64,000 nucleotides of DNA from Chitinophaga sp. LS1 (GCF_034274695.1 NZ_CP128362.1:496001-560000), one strand, 5' to 3'; positions 8,072-17,299 are shown, counted from the stretch's first letter. The notes: a model not told the origin generated them from the letters alone. Translations and numbers: made by a program.

Positions 8072-8524
8072 CTATTTTTTTGGATACAATGAATTACTAA
8101 TTAGGAGCATGCTATCGAGTAGTCCAGGATTATCGGCTTCAAAAAACTCAATTTCCTTTCGGCCTTGTTCAGTTCTGCGCATGCTGTCAAGTATGTTTCT
8201 AAAACGCGATGCAAGCAAAGAATCATTTTTGCTATAACGGGCATCAGCTAAACTCTCTGAAGGGAATACAGGAGGTGGCGCGGATTGCAATGGAAGCATG
8301 CCGGATACAGGCAAAATATGGATACCAGGTATTGCACAAACAACACCAGCTATACTAAGCGCAAATAGAGACACTATCAGTACGGTCTTTCTTTGCCTGA
8401 TCGCCATTCGTTCGACCTTGGCATTCAACATTAAAGAAAGATGTCGCAACTTTTTGTCGGCAAAATCAGCCAGCTTTCCAAATACAAAGGGAGTACCCTT
8501 TCTATTATTATTTTTCAACCACAT
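8072..8524 (-). CDS. traL: TraL-like protein (DUF3989 position)
   Basis: 150 aa with one membrane helix at about residues 49-70 (VLIVSLFALSIAGVVCAIPGI) after a cytoplasmic basic N-terminus, then a short periplasmic domain. Its place between traK and traM and its single-pass layout match TraL of Bacteroides CTns. It starts 3 nt after the traK stop. Assignment rests mainly on synteny and topology, since the sequence itself is weakly diagnostic. Confidence 0.65.
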   Translation of the reverse strand: MWLKNNNRKGTPFVFGKLADFADKKLRHLSLMLNAKVERMAIRQRKTVLIVSLFALSIAGVVCAIPGIHILPVSGMLPLQSAPPPVFPSESLADARYSKNDSLLASRFRNILDSMRRTEQGRKEIEFFEADNPGLLDSMLLISNSLYPKK

Positions 8525-8527
8525 ATA

Positions 8528-9148
8528 CTATTTATTATTGACGGTTACATCAGTATTATCAATTATGGCCCATCGTTCAATCAAAAAGCCATGCGGATTA
8601 TTCTCTGTACGGGTATTCAGGTCTCTAATAAACCCATCTGTAATGAGGTTACGTATCACTGTAGAAGTTGGCCTAACAATGCGTAATTTTCCATAATACC
8701 GAAAAGAATAAGGGTATTGGTTAATATCAATATGAACACTGTCGCAGGAAACTTCCTGGCTAATATTGCCAGACACCACCTGATCATAATAGCCCGCTTC
8801 CTTTAAATCATCATATTGGGCTTTAGCTGATTTATCAACCAGGTACATTGCCTTGCTTAGGCCAGACTGTATAGCTTTCTCATCTGGTGTAAGAGAAAAG
8901 AAAAGGCTATGAAACACTTTAATGTGATCGGTGGCTTCTACTGGAATATTATCCTTTCTCGTAGCGGAAACTGCCTGAATAGCTTTGCCGTCTATTATTA
9001 CGAATACCTTTTGTTGCGCATCGCCTGCGTACCGATAACTCCTGTAGATGGTATAACAGGTAATAATCACCGTTGCAATGATAAGCACAGCTGTAAACAG
9101 TCGAATATGTTTAAAAGCCGTTTCTATATTCTTGAATTGTTGGAACAT
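8528..9148 (-). CDS. traK: Conjugative transposon protein TraK (VirB8-like)
   Basis: 206 aa from the ATG at 9148 (MFQQFKNIETAFKHIRLF); an in-frame M three codons upstream is less likely. One membrane helix at about 19-40 (AVLIIATVIITCYTIYRSY). The periplasmic part contains QQKVFVIIDGKAIQAVSATRKDNIPVEATDHIKVFH, a hallmark of TraK. The family has a VirB8 fold and helps assemble the inner-membrane part of the mating pore. The gene lies 42 nt after traJ. Confidence 0.9.
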   Translation of the reverse strand: MFQQFKNIETAFKHIRLFTAVLIIATVIITCYTIYRSYRYAGDAQQKVFVIIDGKAIQAVSATRKDNIPVEATDHIKVFHSLFFSLTPDEKAIQSGLSKAMYLVDKSAKAQYDDLKEAGYYDQVVSGNISQEVSCDSVHIDINQYPYSFRYYGKLRIVRPTSTVIRNLITDGFIRDLNTRTENNPHGFLIERWAIIDNTDVTVNNK

Positions 9149-9190
9149 AACACACATTTATCATTCTACACACTTACAATACGGCTCCCT

Positions 9191-10264
9191 TTACGAACGG
9201 ATACCGAACGGGTTGGTGGCAACATCAGCTACCCTGCCGGTCATCGAGTGGGCATGTCCAGTCACCTTATGCTGCAAAGCTGATCCGCCGCCGGCATGTA
9301 CAATCCAATCTGCGATACTTGGAACTGTGGTATAACAGATAATGCCTATGACCATAAATACCAGGTAACCTGCATCATATAAACCAAAACTGGTCGTTCC
9401 TGATTTGGCAAGAGAATCCAAATCCATCTGAATTAAATGTTGTTGAATTGTACCCAATACCGAACCAAGGATATTACAGATGGGTAGCCACAAGTAAATA
9501 TTGATGTACCGGGCAAGGTAAACCGGGAGCGTATGATGCAAGCCGTCGAAAACGCTCAACCCAAGGACCAACGGTCCAAGTATACCCAATAGGATCAGGT
9601 TAAAAATTCTAAGCGTATTTATACAGAGGGAGGCAGCAGCATACAAAATTTGCAGAATGGTAGACAATACCATTTTAAGCTCGTTTTGCATATTGTACTT
9701 CATTTTATCCCATATAAACTGCATTTCCTTCCAAATCCTGGAGAACATCCCCCCGCCACCATCACTAGGATGTGCATACTTCACCCAAAGGTCATAGTCA
9801 CCTGTCTCTGACTTGCCTACCAAGGCTTGCCACTGGTCCGTACTTTTTATAGCCGCATCCTTTTTCGCGAAGAGTTCCTTTACTGCCGCGTCAGAATTTA
9901 CCACCAGCGTCTTGGTCCCACTTACTGTAGGAGATAGGATTCCGTTGAATACCGCCAAGACGGCGGGAAAGTTCAGGATGACGAGCGCAATCGCAAAAGG
10001 CCGCATTAAAGGATATACGTCTACCGGCTCTGCTGCTGCTATGCTACGCCATACCCGATGACCTATATAAAAGACTGATGCAAAACAGGCAATAGCCCTT
10101 CCAATACCGATCAGGCTGGAACACTTGGGAAGCATATCTTTATATAACTTATCTAAAACAGCCTGAAGACCGTTGATATGCTCAGCTACGGACTGTGCTG
10201 ACGCAATAGAGGGAATAAATACACCTATAGCAATCCCGATTATAACCAAACACCACACTTTCAT
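9191..10264 (-). CDS. traJ: Conjugative transposon protein TraJ (VirB6-like)
   Basis: 357 aa. It has a signal-like N-terminus (VIIGIAIGVFIPSIASAQS) and at least five further hydrophobic segments, including ALVILNFPAVLAVFNGI, IFNLILLGILGPLVLGLSVF and AGYLVFMVIGIICYTTVPS. RVWRSIAAAEPVDVYPLMRPF at about 68-88 is typical of TraJ. It is a polytopic VirB6-like channel component in the inner membrane. The C-terminus (GGGSALQHKVTGHAHSMTG) is cytoplasmic or periplasmic and short. Confidence 0.9.
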   Translation of the reverse strand: MKVWCLVIIGIAIGVFIPSIASAQSVAEHINGLQAVLDKLYKDMLPKCSSLIGIGRAIACFASVFYIGHRVWRSIAAAEPVDVYPLMRPFAIALVILNFPAVLAVFNGILSPTVSGTKTLVVNSDAAVKELFAKKDAAIKSTDQWQALVGKSETGDYDLWVKYAHPSDGGGGMFSRIWKEMQFIWDKMKYNMQNELKMVLSTILQILYAAASLCINTLRIFNLILLGILGPLVLGLSVFDGLHHTLPVYLARYINIYLWLPICNILGSVLGTIQQHLIQMDLDSLAKSGTTSFGLYDAGYLVFMVIGIICYTTVPSIADWIVHAGGGSALQHKVTGHAHSMTGRVADVATNPFGIRS

Positions 10265-10293
10265 AACTACTCAATTTTAAACAGGTATATAAA

Positions 10294-10917
10294 TCAATTC
10301 AAATCATGCAGCGTTTCCAATCCGCTGTTCTCGTTATTTTCCCGAATGAGGTTTACCATGTACGTCCTGGTGTCAATGTTGAATAACCTTAAAAAGGTAA
10401 GTTTGCCTTGGAGATCATCATAAATTTTATCAATAGCCTTTAAACGTTCATCATCCGACATTCTCAGTGAACCTGAAGTAATGACCATTGTAAGCTCAGA
10501 TAAATTCCTAACTGAACCTTCGTATAAGCTGTTAAAAACACGGCTGATATAATCACGATAGGAGCCTTGAAACACACTGGCAGATCCAAATGTTTTCCAG
10601 GCTTCTTTACCCTCCTGAAGTATAGCTACCTGACAAGAAATAATATCGGCTACACGCCTGTATTTTTTCACCTCCGGGCTTACGATGTAAAGACCATCTA
10701 AAAAGACCTCATGTAACTTATAGTTACCGCTGGCAACGTCCTTCACTTTGTTATAGCCATCAGAAAGGACTTTATATCCCTTATACATATCCTGCAATAT
10801 GCTCTTCAACTGGGCTAACTTTTCAATATTCAATGCCAATTGTGCCAACTCAATTGCTTGCGCGCTTCCAGACCTGGGCAATAATAACAACAGCAAAAAA
10901 CCTACACACCATTTCAT
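10294..10917 (-). CDS. Secreted conjugation-associated protein (TerB-like annotation family), paralog of upstream gene
   Basis: 207 aa from the ATG at 10917; the GTG at 10923 is also in frame. The signal peptide MKWCVGFLLLLLLPRSGSAQ is followed by AIELAQLALNIEKLAQLKSILQDMYKGYKVLSDGY, a helical pattern found in a family next to TraI and TraJ in Flavobacteria/Sphingobacteria-type CTns. LRMSDDERLKAIDKIYDDLQGKL near 150-172 also occurs in the neighbouring paralog. It is probably periplasmic and pilus- or VirB5-related by position. The start is 2 nt after the previous stop. Confidence 0.7.
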   Translation of the reverse strand: MKWCVGFLLLLLLPRSGSAQAIELAQLALNIEKLAQLKSILQDMYKGYKVLSDGYNKVKDVASGNYKLHEVFLDGLYIVSPEVKKYRRVADIISCQVAILQEGKEAWKTFGSASVFQGSYRDYISRVFNSLYEGSVRNLSELTMVITSGSLRMSDDERLKAIDKIYDDLQGKLTFLRLFNIDTRTYMVNLIRENNENSGLETLHDLN

Positions 10918-10919
10918 AA

Positions 10920-11564
10920 TCACTTCTTAATGCTTAACAAAGTTTGTAATCCTTCATTCTCAGCCGCCTGCTTTCCCACGTTCTGATCCGTAAAAATCAC
11001 CAGCTGATAATACCTGCCTGCGTCTGCGGACTGAACGCGATTGGCATTGATTGCGGCATTAATTCTTTCAATGCGTTCGTCATCCGTCATTTGCAGGCGT
11101 CCGCTTGTGGTCACTGCAATAAGATCATCCAACGTAGCGGAGATTTTACCCATCAGTGTGTCTATGCAGCGTGAATAATATTCTCGTTGAGCAGGGAGAA
11201 AACGACTATTCCCTGTCATTCGATGCTTTGCTTCGGTGCATAGTTTGAAAGAAAAGGCTATATTATTTGCCGCCTCCAATAAGGGCGCATAGTGCTGTAT
11301 ATTGGGATTGACCTGTTTTAAAGAGTTAAAATAATCGCTGTGCAAGCTGAATTCCCCGTTTTTAATATCATAGACAGCATTTAAGCCCCCCTTCGCTATA
11401 TCATATCCTTTCTTAAGATAGCCGGCATACACCTGGAAAGCTGCTATCTGTGCCAACAGGTATTTTGTCTGTGTCTTTTTCTGGTTAAACCATTCATCCC
11501 AGGTCTGAGCATATCCCAAACGAGATATGGAGAGCAGCAACAACAATAAGATTACAATTCTCAT
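10920..11564 (-). CDS. Secreted conjugation-associated protein, tandem paralog
   Basis: 214 aa with signal peptide MRIVILLLLLLSISRLGYAQ. The mature part has KKGYDIAKGGLNAVYDIKNGEFSLHSDYFNSLKQVNP and RLQMTDDERIERINAAI, matching KGYKVLSDGYNKVKDV...KLHEVF and LRMSDDERLKAIDKI of the next gene. Helical, periplasmic, unknown mechanism; such genes lie between traI and traJ in related elements. The 139-nt gap to traI is unusually long for this operon and could hold an internal promoter. Confidence 0.7.
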   Translation of the reverse strand: MRIVILLLLLLSISRLGYAQTWDEWFNQKKTQTKYLLAQIAAFQVYAGYLKKGYDIAKGGLNAVYDIKNGEFSLHSDYFNSLKQVNPNIQHYAPLLEAANNIAFSFKLCTEAKHRMTGNSRFLPAQREYYSRCIDTLMGKISATLDDLIAVTTSGRLQMTDDERIERINAAINANRVQSADAGRYYQLVIFTDQNVGKQAAENEGLQTLLSIKK

Positions 11565-11703
11565 ACGGATAAATTAAAAAAGTAAACACATAGGTTGATA
11601 ATATCGCTTTATGGCATATTATCTAAAACGCGTGGTAGACGTTCCCACAGCCGACAAAGGTATATGCCTGAACATATACAGCGCGATTACAGGAAATTTG
11701 GCT

Positions 11704-12381
11704 TCATTCAAGGTTTCCGTATAACCGACGCAATGCAGCCAGATCGTTTTGATCCTTAGCCCTGTTAAAAGCCTTCGCCTTATTACTACTATTATACTGA
11801 CGCAAATCACTACAATTTTCATCGATAGCTTCCCCAGCTCGATGTATAAGAGCCAGACGTGCGGCATCGTTCATCTGCGTCAGGAAGGAATTTATAACCA
11901 GATTAACCGATTTAAGATTTTGTGCACTTTGCGTTAAAATACCGTCATACACCTCGGCCATGTGCTCAACTTCATCAGGGGTAAAATGGCTATCGCTCTT
12001 AAAAAGACTGTAAGCCTCCTTATACTCATCGATCATGTCTGCCTGCTTTTGAATGATGACCTTTATTTCCTGGTAGTAAGTAATAACGTTTTTAACCTTT
12101 ACCAGTTCGTCGTAATAGACCTGGTAAAGCTCCTTCTGCTTTGTCACCCAGCCTGATATTTCATCCAGCTTTAGTTTCGACAACGTATTCTCGATTGCCT
12201 TCTGAGCATTCTGAAGACCGATGGTTTTGTTTTGCATTCGTTGAACCTGCAAATCAATCGCCTTTATGATCTTTTTTGCAGCGGCCTTCACCACCACCCA
12301 AACGATTGCATGACTTTTTTGAGTGGGTGCAACCGTCAGCATGGCAGACAAAAAGAGCGCTATAATTAGTGACCTCTTCAT
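11704..12381 (-). CDS. traI: Conjugal transfer protein TraI (DUF4141-like, VirB5-type by position)
   Basis: 225 aa. The signal peptide ends near SHA (residue 25), then IVWVVVKAAAKKIIKAIDLQVQRMQNKTIGLQNAQKAIEN, which is characteristic of TraI in Sphingobacteriia-type CTns. Long coiled-coil-like helices fill the middle. LSKLKLDEISGWVTKQKELYQVYYDELVKVK at about 68-98 supports the call. It is exported to the periplasm and probably assembles at the pore or pilus tip. It should not be confused with the TraI relaxases of F plasmids. Confidence 0.8.
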   Translation of the reverse strand: MKRSLIIALFLSAMLTVAPTQKSHAIVWVVVKAAAKKIIKAIDLQVQRMQNKTIGLQNAQKAIENTLSKLKLDEISGWVTKQKELYQVYYDELVKVKNVITYYQEIKVIIQKQADMIDEYKEAYSLFKSDSHFTPDEVEHMAEVYDGILTQSAQNLKSVNLVINSFLTQMNDAARLALIHRAGEAIDENCSDLRQYNSSNKAKAFNRAKDQNDLAALRRLYGNLE

Positions 12382-12392
12382 TTTAATAGATT

Positions 12393-13022
12393 CTATTTAA
12401 GAAAACTGAAAACACATTTCTTTGGATTTGCATTCACTCGCTTATACAATTCCGAAATAGCTTTATCAGCCGGGTAGTAAACAGCACCGGCAGAAAGGTC
12501 AACAGTAATTAACAGCTCTTTTGGCAGTACATAAAAGGCATCGTGCGTCAAATAAAATGATCCCAACATGGATAGAGGCAAGTAGTTTAAGGCAAGATAA
12601 ATGCCTATATGCCTGTCTTCATTTGAAGGCGAAGAAATGATCCAACCCAATTTTTCTACTACTGCGTATGTACTGTTCCAGGCATCCAATCGGCTGCGAA
12701 CATCCCCGGCGTACCGTTCATTCCACGGCAATTGCTTCAGATCTTCTTCCAGCGTTTTAATACACACTGAACCTATATAAACCCCTTCAAAATCTCTGTT
12801 CATCAATATCGCAGAAGTATACGAGTCAAGATGGTAACAGCCAGCCAGATCCCTATTGAAATCAATCTTAAAATGAAAATTGGCTTTATCTTCTCTTTTC
12901 CGGCAATAGAGTGAAAAATTGGGTGGCTCTTTTTCAGCCATCAAATCAATTTCACTTGTAGGTAATAACGTATCAAACCCTAAAGCCACCAACATCGACT
13001 TTGCAAAGAATGTATCACTCAT
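12393..13022 (-). CDS. Hypothetical protein between TraG and TraI
   Basis: 209 aa from the ATG at 13022, no signal peptide. It looks like a compact alpha/beta protein: FSLYCRKREDKANFHFKIDFNRDLAGCYHLDSY (34-66), LGWIISSPSNEDRHIGIYLALNYLP (about 125-150) and LLITVDLSAGAVYYPADKAISELYKRV near the C-terminus. I do not recognise the family. It is tightly spaced with traG (17 nt) and traI (11 nt), so it is in the operon core, perhaps as a cytoplasmic partner of the TraG ATPase. Confidence 0.65.
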   Translation of the reverse strand: MSDTFFAKSMLVALGFDTLLPTSEIDLMAEKEPPNFSLYCRKREDKANFHFKIDFNRDLAGCYHLDSYTSAILMNRDFEGVYIGSVCIKTLEEDLKQLPWNERYAGDVRSRLDAWNSTYAVVEKLGWIISSPSNEDRHIGIYLALNYLPLSMLGSFYLTHDAFYVLPKELLITVDLSAGAVYYPADKAISELYKRVNANPKKCVFSFLK

Positions 13023-13039
13023 ACAATTTATTTTAAGGA

Positions 13040-15565
13040 TTATGCCGCCATGACCATTTCCTGGATGCCTTTCTCCATGCTGCCATGTATTGCTGCCAAC
13101 TTCTGCACGTTAGTCTTCTCAGTCTGTTCGGTGGTGTAGGCATAATATTCCTGACGGGATACTTCCGTTCTGTATACCTTACTAACTGTTCCACCTAAAC
13201 TGATAAATACTTCTTTGTATTTCCTTCCGGGTTCATTTGCTTTGTTCATACTTAATATGAGGGCCTTTTCCTTATCAGTAAGACCCAAAAGCTCTTGAAT
13301 TTGGTCAAACTTGTTCTGATACTTGCTTTGATCGAGAAGGATTTTTGTATCACTATTATTGATAATGGCTTGCTTCACAATAGGGCTTGCAATCATATCG
13401 TCTGCTTCCTGTGAAACAACAATTGCTTCACCATAAAATTTCCGTACGGTTTTGTAGAGGTATTTAATATATTCCGCGAATCCATCTTTCATCAATGCTT
13501 TCCACGCCTCTTCAATAAGGATTACTTTGCGAATTCCCTTCAGCTTTCGCATCTTGTTTATGTACAGCTGCATCACCGTGAGTACGGCTGCTGTAAACAA
13601 AATTTGATTATCCTTAATATTATCAATTTCAAAGACTATGAACCTTTCATCCAAAAGGTTTAAATTCTCGGAGGCGTTCAGTAGAAAGTCAAATTCGCCA
13701 CCGGTATAGTAAGGTTTCATGACGAATAGGAAATTATTTACGTCAAAATCCCGTTGCTGTAGCTTTTCGGCCTCTAAAACAGACACATACTCGTCCCTGA
13801 AAAATTCATAGAAGCTATTGAAGCAAGGAAATACCTGGCTATTGGCATCCAAAAAGGCATAGTAGGCCGTCAAGACGTTCGATAACGCGACATATTCACT
13901 ACGTTTAAATGTTTCGGTGTCCTTCTTCCATAAAGCTAACAGTAGTGTTTTGATACTTTCCTTTTTCTCGGTATCCAGGGTATCCCCAATGGAAATGTAG
14001 AAGGGATTGAACTTAATCGGGTTTTTCTCTTCATAGGTAAAGTAATAACCGTTAACAAGCGAACACAATCCGGAATACGAGTGGCCTACATCAACTATGA
14101 CCACATGTGCCCCCTGTTCGTAACAAGAACGCATGTATGCATTTGTAAAAAAGCTCTTACCCGATCCGGATGGTCCAAGAATAATACGATTAAGATTTTG
14201 AATTACCCCATTGGCCCGTGGAGCCAGGTCGAGATCGACAAATAGTGGCTTACCAGATATACGATCCGCTAAACGAATGCCTACGGGAGCAATAGAAGTT
14301 TCCGCGCAACTTTCCTGGTTAAAGAAACATACAGCCTGTTCGGAAAAGGTAGAAAATGTTTCATTCATGGGCAGGTCTGCAGCGTTTCCCGGTAGTCCTG
14401 CCCAGAACAGTTGTGGTGCACCATTAATTTCCAGATTAGGCACCGCATTCATTTGGGTAAGAGACGCTGCGACTTTATTGCGCAAATCTTTTATACCTGC
14501 CTGGTCATCCGACCATGCCAATATATTGAAATGACCACGTACAAATTGACGCTGTTCACTAATTGCCTCATTAAGGAAATCATTTGCTGCATCCCGGCTG
14601 ATGCTATTCTCCCTTGAATAATTGGAAAGAGACTGCATCCGTCTGCGCTTCGCCTCCAACGCTTTGGTTTCTTTAAGGGGATCTTGTACAACTATGTACT
14701 GATTATAAATATGATTGCAACTTAAAAGCTGGCCTACCGGTGAAGCGAACCCGACAAAGAACTTCGTTTTATCGGTAGAATACTTGTCATTCTGTATTTT
14801 CGGACTGCAAACAGATGGCAGGTTCTCCACATCACTTAAAGTATACAGTTGGCAAAATTTTTCACCAATTCTCAGATCAGGTTTGAAGGTTATGTCCTTT
14901 ATTTCCGGCGTATCACCATCGGCTGACAGGAAAAGATATTTTTCAAATAAGCCTGGCAAATCTTTATTACCCACCAGGTCGGATGCGGTCAACATGCGGG
15001 ATTTAATGGCCCCACTTGCTGTTATGAGCTTTTCAAATTGACCGGCTTTATCCTGAAAGTTCTGTAATACAGCAGGATTAATGGTCTGAGGCGGTACAAA
15101 AGAATTCCTTAGTAAGTTGGAGAGTACAGAACTGGCGGGCCTCCTTCCTTTTACAGGCAAGGTCAGCATAAGGTAGCAATGATGGTCTAAGTAAGGGCGT
15201 TCATGAAAGTACTTTTCACTACTGTAACTTAGGAAAGTATGATTATCCCGATCAAAGTCTCCTTTATATACCCTATCGACGTACCAATCCTGCTTGTGCA
15301 GAATGGTTCCGGTAGGCAGGATGCGTATCGCTTTTACCCATGCATGATGAATTGCATCCAGGTCCTCCTGACTTGATGTAAATATCTCGGGAAGATGCAA
15401 TTGAAAAGCGACTGTAATGTCACCATTCTTACTGATAATTGCGTCGTTTTCCACTTTATAGATCGGCAGAATGCCGTCTAACTTCTTAGTATTGTTGACC
15501 GGTGGCTTAATTTGCAATACCACGGCGGTCATTATGACCATGACTAACGCTAACACTACTATCAT
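13040..15565 (-). CDS. traG: Conjugative transposon ATPase TraG (VirB4-like)
   Basis: 841 aa from the ATG at 15565 (a GTG precedes it). One N-terminal membrane helix (VVLALVMVIMTAVVLQI). Walker A GPSGSGKSF lies near residue 463 and Walker B VILIEEAW near 680. KKLDGILPIYKVENDAIISKNGD near the N-terminus is typical of Bacteroidota TraG. It powers pilus/pore assembly as the VirB4 homolog at the inner membrane. The gene overlaps the end of traF by about 59 nt. Both ATPase motifs appear intact. Confidence 0.92.
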   Translation of the reverse strand: MIVVLALVMVIMTAVVLQIKPPVNNTKKLDGILPIYKVENDAIISKNGDITVAFQLHLPEIFTSSQEDLDAIHHAWVKAIRILPTGTILHKQDWYVDRVYKGDFDRDNHTFLSYSSEKYFHERPYLDHHCYLMLTLPVKGRRPASSVLSNLLRNSFVPPQTINPAVLQNFQDKAGQFEKLITASGAIKSRMLTASDLVGNKDLPGLFEKYLFLSADGDTPEIKDITFKPDLRIGEKFCQLYTLSDVENLPSVCSPKIQNDKYSTDKTKFFVGFASPVGQLLSCNHIYNQYIVVQDPLKETKALEAKRRRMQSLSNYSRENSISRDAANDFLNEAISEQRQFVRGHFNILAWSDDQAGIKDLRNKVAASLTQMNAVPNLEINGAPQLFWAGLPGNAADLPMNETFSTFSEQAVCFFNQESCAETSIAPVGIRLADRISGKPLFVDLDLAPRANGVIQNLNRIILGPSGSGKSFFTNAYMRSCYEQGAHVVIVDVGHSYSGLCSLVNGYYFTYEEKNPIKFNPFYISIGDTLDTEKKESIKTLLLALWKKDTETFKRSEYVALSNVLTAYYAFLDANSQVFPCFNSFYEFFRDEYVSVLEAEKLQQRDFDVNNFLFVMKPYYTGGEFDFLLNASENLNLLDERFIVFEIDNIKDNQILFTAAVLTVMQLYINKMRKLKGIRKVILIEEAWKALMKDGFAEYIKYLYKTVRKFYGEAIVVSQEADDMIASPIVKQAIINNSDTKILLDQSKYQNKFDQIQELLGLTDKEKALILSMNKANEPGRKYKEVFISLGGTVSKVYRTEVSRQEYYAYTTEQTEKTNVQKLAAIHGSMEKGIQEMVMAA

Positions 15566-15890
15566 CACACATCACATTTTCTGTTAATCGAAGAAATACC
15601 TTCCTTGAAGTAGATAATATTGCAGAAGGCACCCGGCGGTAAGCCATGGCTTTCATCAACCCATGTTCACCATACTTTCTCGAAGCCTGGCTTACCCCTG
15701 TAAACAATGCACCCCCTAAAACACCCACTGTTGGCAACAAAATAAAACCGGGCGCCCCTGCAATATGACCTACGACATAGAGCAGCAATAAAACGATCGC
15801 TCCTATTGCCAAATAAATAAGGTATTGCGCTTTTACGCCTTTTACTTCAAGCGGCTTATTGACACCTTTATTGATCTGATATAGTTTCAT
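15507..15890 (-). CDS. traF: Conjugative transposon protein TraF (DUF4133)
   Basis: 127 aa from the ATG at 15890 (MKLYQINKGVNKPLEVKGVKAQYL), the classic TraF start. The open frame runs further upstream, but that part is not conserved in style. Two hydrophobic segments follow (YLIYLAIGAIVLLLLYVVGHI and GFILLPTVGVLGGALFTGV). DUF4133 proteins are VirB3-like partners of the VirB4 ATPase. The C-terminal 30 residues (MCDDSSVSVSHGHNDRRGIAN) overlap traG and may be non-conserved extension. Confidence 0.88.
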   Translation of the reverse strand: MKLYQINKGVNKPLEVKGVKAQYLIYLAIGAIVLLLLYVVGHIAGAPGFILLPTVGVLGGALFTGVSQASRKYGEHGLMKAMAYRRVPSAILSTSRKVFLRLTENVMCDDSSVSVSHGHNDRRGIAN

Positions 15891-16029
15891 TCTTAAGACA
15901 TTATAAGAAAACATAAACAGGAACACCCGGCATTCAAACACACTTTCCATCTACAGGTCTATACTTATGCCAGGAGAACAACACGAATCAATAATCACTG
16001 CATAGACCTCACAAACGCGGGCATTCCTG

Positions 16030-16137
16030 TTATGTATTGGTGGGTACTAACCGCAGCCAAGCCGGCTGATAGCTGGGGCATGCTTCATCATCATGCCCAA
16101 AATGGTCCGGTCCTTTTCCCCAAGAACGTGCTTTCAT
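16030..16137 (-). CDS. Possible 35-aa ORF coupled to traE
   Basis: The ATG at 16137 directly follows the traE TAA, with no gap. It encodes MKARSWGKGPDHFGHDDEAC and 15 more residues, ending TNT. It is His/Asp/Gly/Pro-rich with no membrane segment. The perfect stop-start abutment suggests translational coupling, but the length is short. The remaining 139 nt to the traF start hold nothing recognisable. Confidence 0.3.
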   Translation of the reverse strand: MKARSWGKGPDHFGHDDEACPSYQPAWLRLVPTNT

Positions 16138-16476
16138 TTATACTTTAAAGAAGCCTTTCAATATCGTAGCCACTACCACCAAGAAAATACACGCACCGAA
16201 CCAGCTGCTAGCTACTTTCGAGGTATCCTGATCTCCGCTTGACCACTTGTTATATACCTTCACAGCCCCCACGATCCCTACCAGAGCACCTATTGCATAC
16301 ATGAGGTTAACAGCAGCGGGAAAGTAACCTTTGACGGCGGTTTCGGCAGCGGTTAAACCATCCTGCGCATATAACTTTGATATTCCTGCCATTGCGGCAA
16401 CGAACAAAAATGTAAGTTTCCTTCTCGAAAAGACATGATCCCTCACACGAACCCATGCACCACACAGTCGTTTCAT
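16138..16476 (-). CDS. traE: Conjugative transposon protein TraE (DUF4134)
   Basis: 112 aa. The N-terminus is basic then hydrophobic with a signal-like segment ending YAQ (about residue 38). The mature part, DGLTAAETAVKGYFPAAVNLMYAIGALVGIVGAVKVYNKW, has two membrane helices with the second near the C-terminus (WFGACIFLVVVATIL). This is the DUF4134/TraE pattern, a VirB2-like pilin candidate. First recognisable core gene of the operon; it lies 45 nt after the upstream gene. Confidence 0.92.
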   Translation of the reverse strand: MKRLCGAWVRVRDHVFSRRKLTFLFVAAMAGISKLYAQDGLTAAETAVKGYFPAAVNLMYAIGALVGIVGAVKVYNKWSSGDQDTSKVASSWFGACIFLVVVATILKGFFKV

Positions 16477-16521
16477 TACAATATGTATTTAACTTGAAAA
16501 AATAAGAGAAAAGCAATGCTA

Positions 16522-17040
16522 TTAAGCAGCTGGAATTAGCGCGTCCGCTTCAGCGGTTGAAAGCTCCAAACCAGCTACCTCAGATGCTTTCCGGGTAATC
16601 ACATTAGCCAGCATTGTTCTATAAGGAGGTGCATGCAATACAGGAGCTGAAGCGACTTCCTGTGTAATGTTTGCGAAAAGCAGTTCCCTATCCATATCAG
16701 TTCCAGCATTTTCCAATAGAATCTCAATGTTATCCACTACCAAAGACATGGTATCCAGGGCTTGTTCTTCCGGTCCTGGTTCAAAAACAAATCCCGGTTT
16801 TGGGATTGGCTCCGCTTTAAGTGAATTAGATAATGTTGCATTTTCGTTTACCGGGGTCTGGTCAATTTCGTCTGGTTCTTCCTGCGTTTCGACATGCCAT
16901 ACCCGCTTTGAAGGGGTGGGCGGCGGCCCACTCTTCCATAACACTTTACCAAATCGCAACATCACGTAGCCGTAATACACTGCCGCCGCACCACCCAACA
17001 AAGTGAAAAACTGCCCCCAACTCATAATTCCTGCTAACAT
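16522..17040 (-). CDS. Membrane-anchored hypothetical protein, first gene of tra operon
   Basis: 172 aa from the ATG at 17040; a TTG one codon upstream is also in frame. One N-terminal helix (GQFFTLLGGAAAVYYGYVMLRF), then a Pro/Glu-rich linker and a helical C-terminal domain (MDRELLFANITQEVASAP...LPYRTMLANVI-type pattern). Similar small anchored proteins precede traE in Sphingobacteriia-type CTns. It may be a tether for assembly proteins. As first gene it marks the operon 5' end, and the promoter should lie in 17044-17240. Confidence 0.65.
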   Translation of the reverse strand: MLAGIMSWGQFFTLLGGAAAVYYGYVMLRFGKVLWKSGPPPTPSKRVWHVETQEEPDEIDQTPVNENATLSNSLKAEPIPKPGFVFEPGPEEQALDTMSLVVDNIEILLENAGTDMDRELLFANITQEVASAPVLHAPPYRTMLANVITRKASEVAGLELSTAEADALIPAA

Positions 17041-17043
17041 CAA

Positions 17044-17243
17044 TATTTTCGTTTTGCGTTATTAATATGTTTGTCAATCATCACGACACAAACATACATT
17101 CAGCAGGAAGAGAAAATATACACCGAGTATACAGGTCTATAAGATTTCTTGTCTTGGTATTATAAAGCCCAATTATGTTCGAGCGTATCTCAAGTATTAC
17201 ATAGATTCATCTTTGCAATAATAAAGTTTAAATAAAAATATGG
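17044..17243. promoter_or_regulatory. Intergenic with probable divergent promoter of tra operon
   Basis: The AT-rich 200 bp between the start of the tra operon (minus) and the peptide module (plus). On the minus strand TATATTTT (around 17117-17124) resembles the Bacteroidota -7 box TAnnTTTG, but no good -33 TTTG is seen at the right distance. An imperfect inverted repeat TATAC-ACCGA-GTATA is at about 17128-17142. No gene is visible. Confidence 0.35.
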
Positions 17244-17297
17244 GGTTACTCCCTAAAATCACCGGTTCACTCCCTAGAAAGAACTGTTTACTCTATT
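17244..17297 (+). promoter_or_regulatory. Three 21-bp-spaced direct repeats, candidate LytTR operator
   Basis: GGTTACTCCCTA (17244-17255), GTTCACTCCCTA (17265-17276) and GTTTACTCTATT (17286-17297) share the pattern GkTnACTCyCTa and start exactly 21 bp apart. LytTR-family regulators bind direct repeats placed two helical turns apart. The third repeat ends two bases before a predicted -33 element. The linked operon encodes a LytTR regulator (20031-20780), so autoregulation is the simplest reading. Binding itself is inferred. Confidence 0.65.
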
Positions 17298-17299
17298 AT

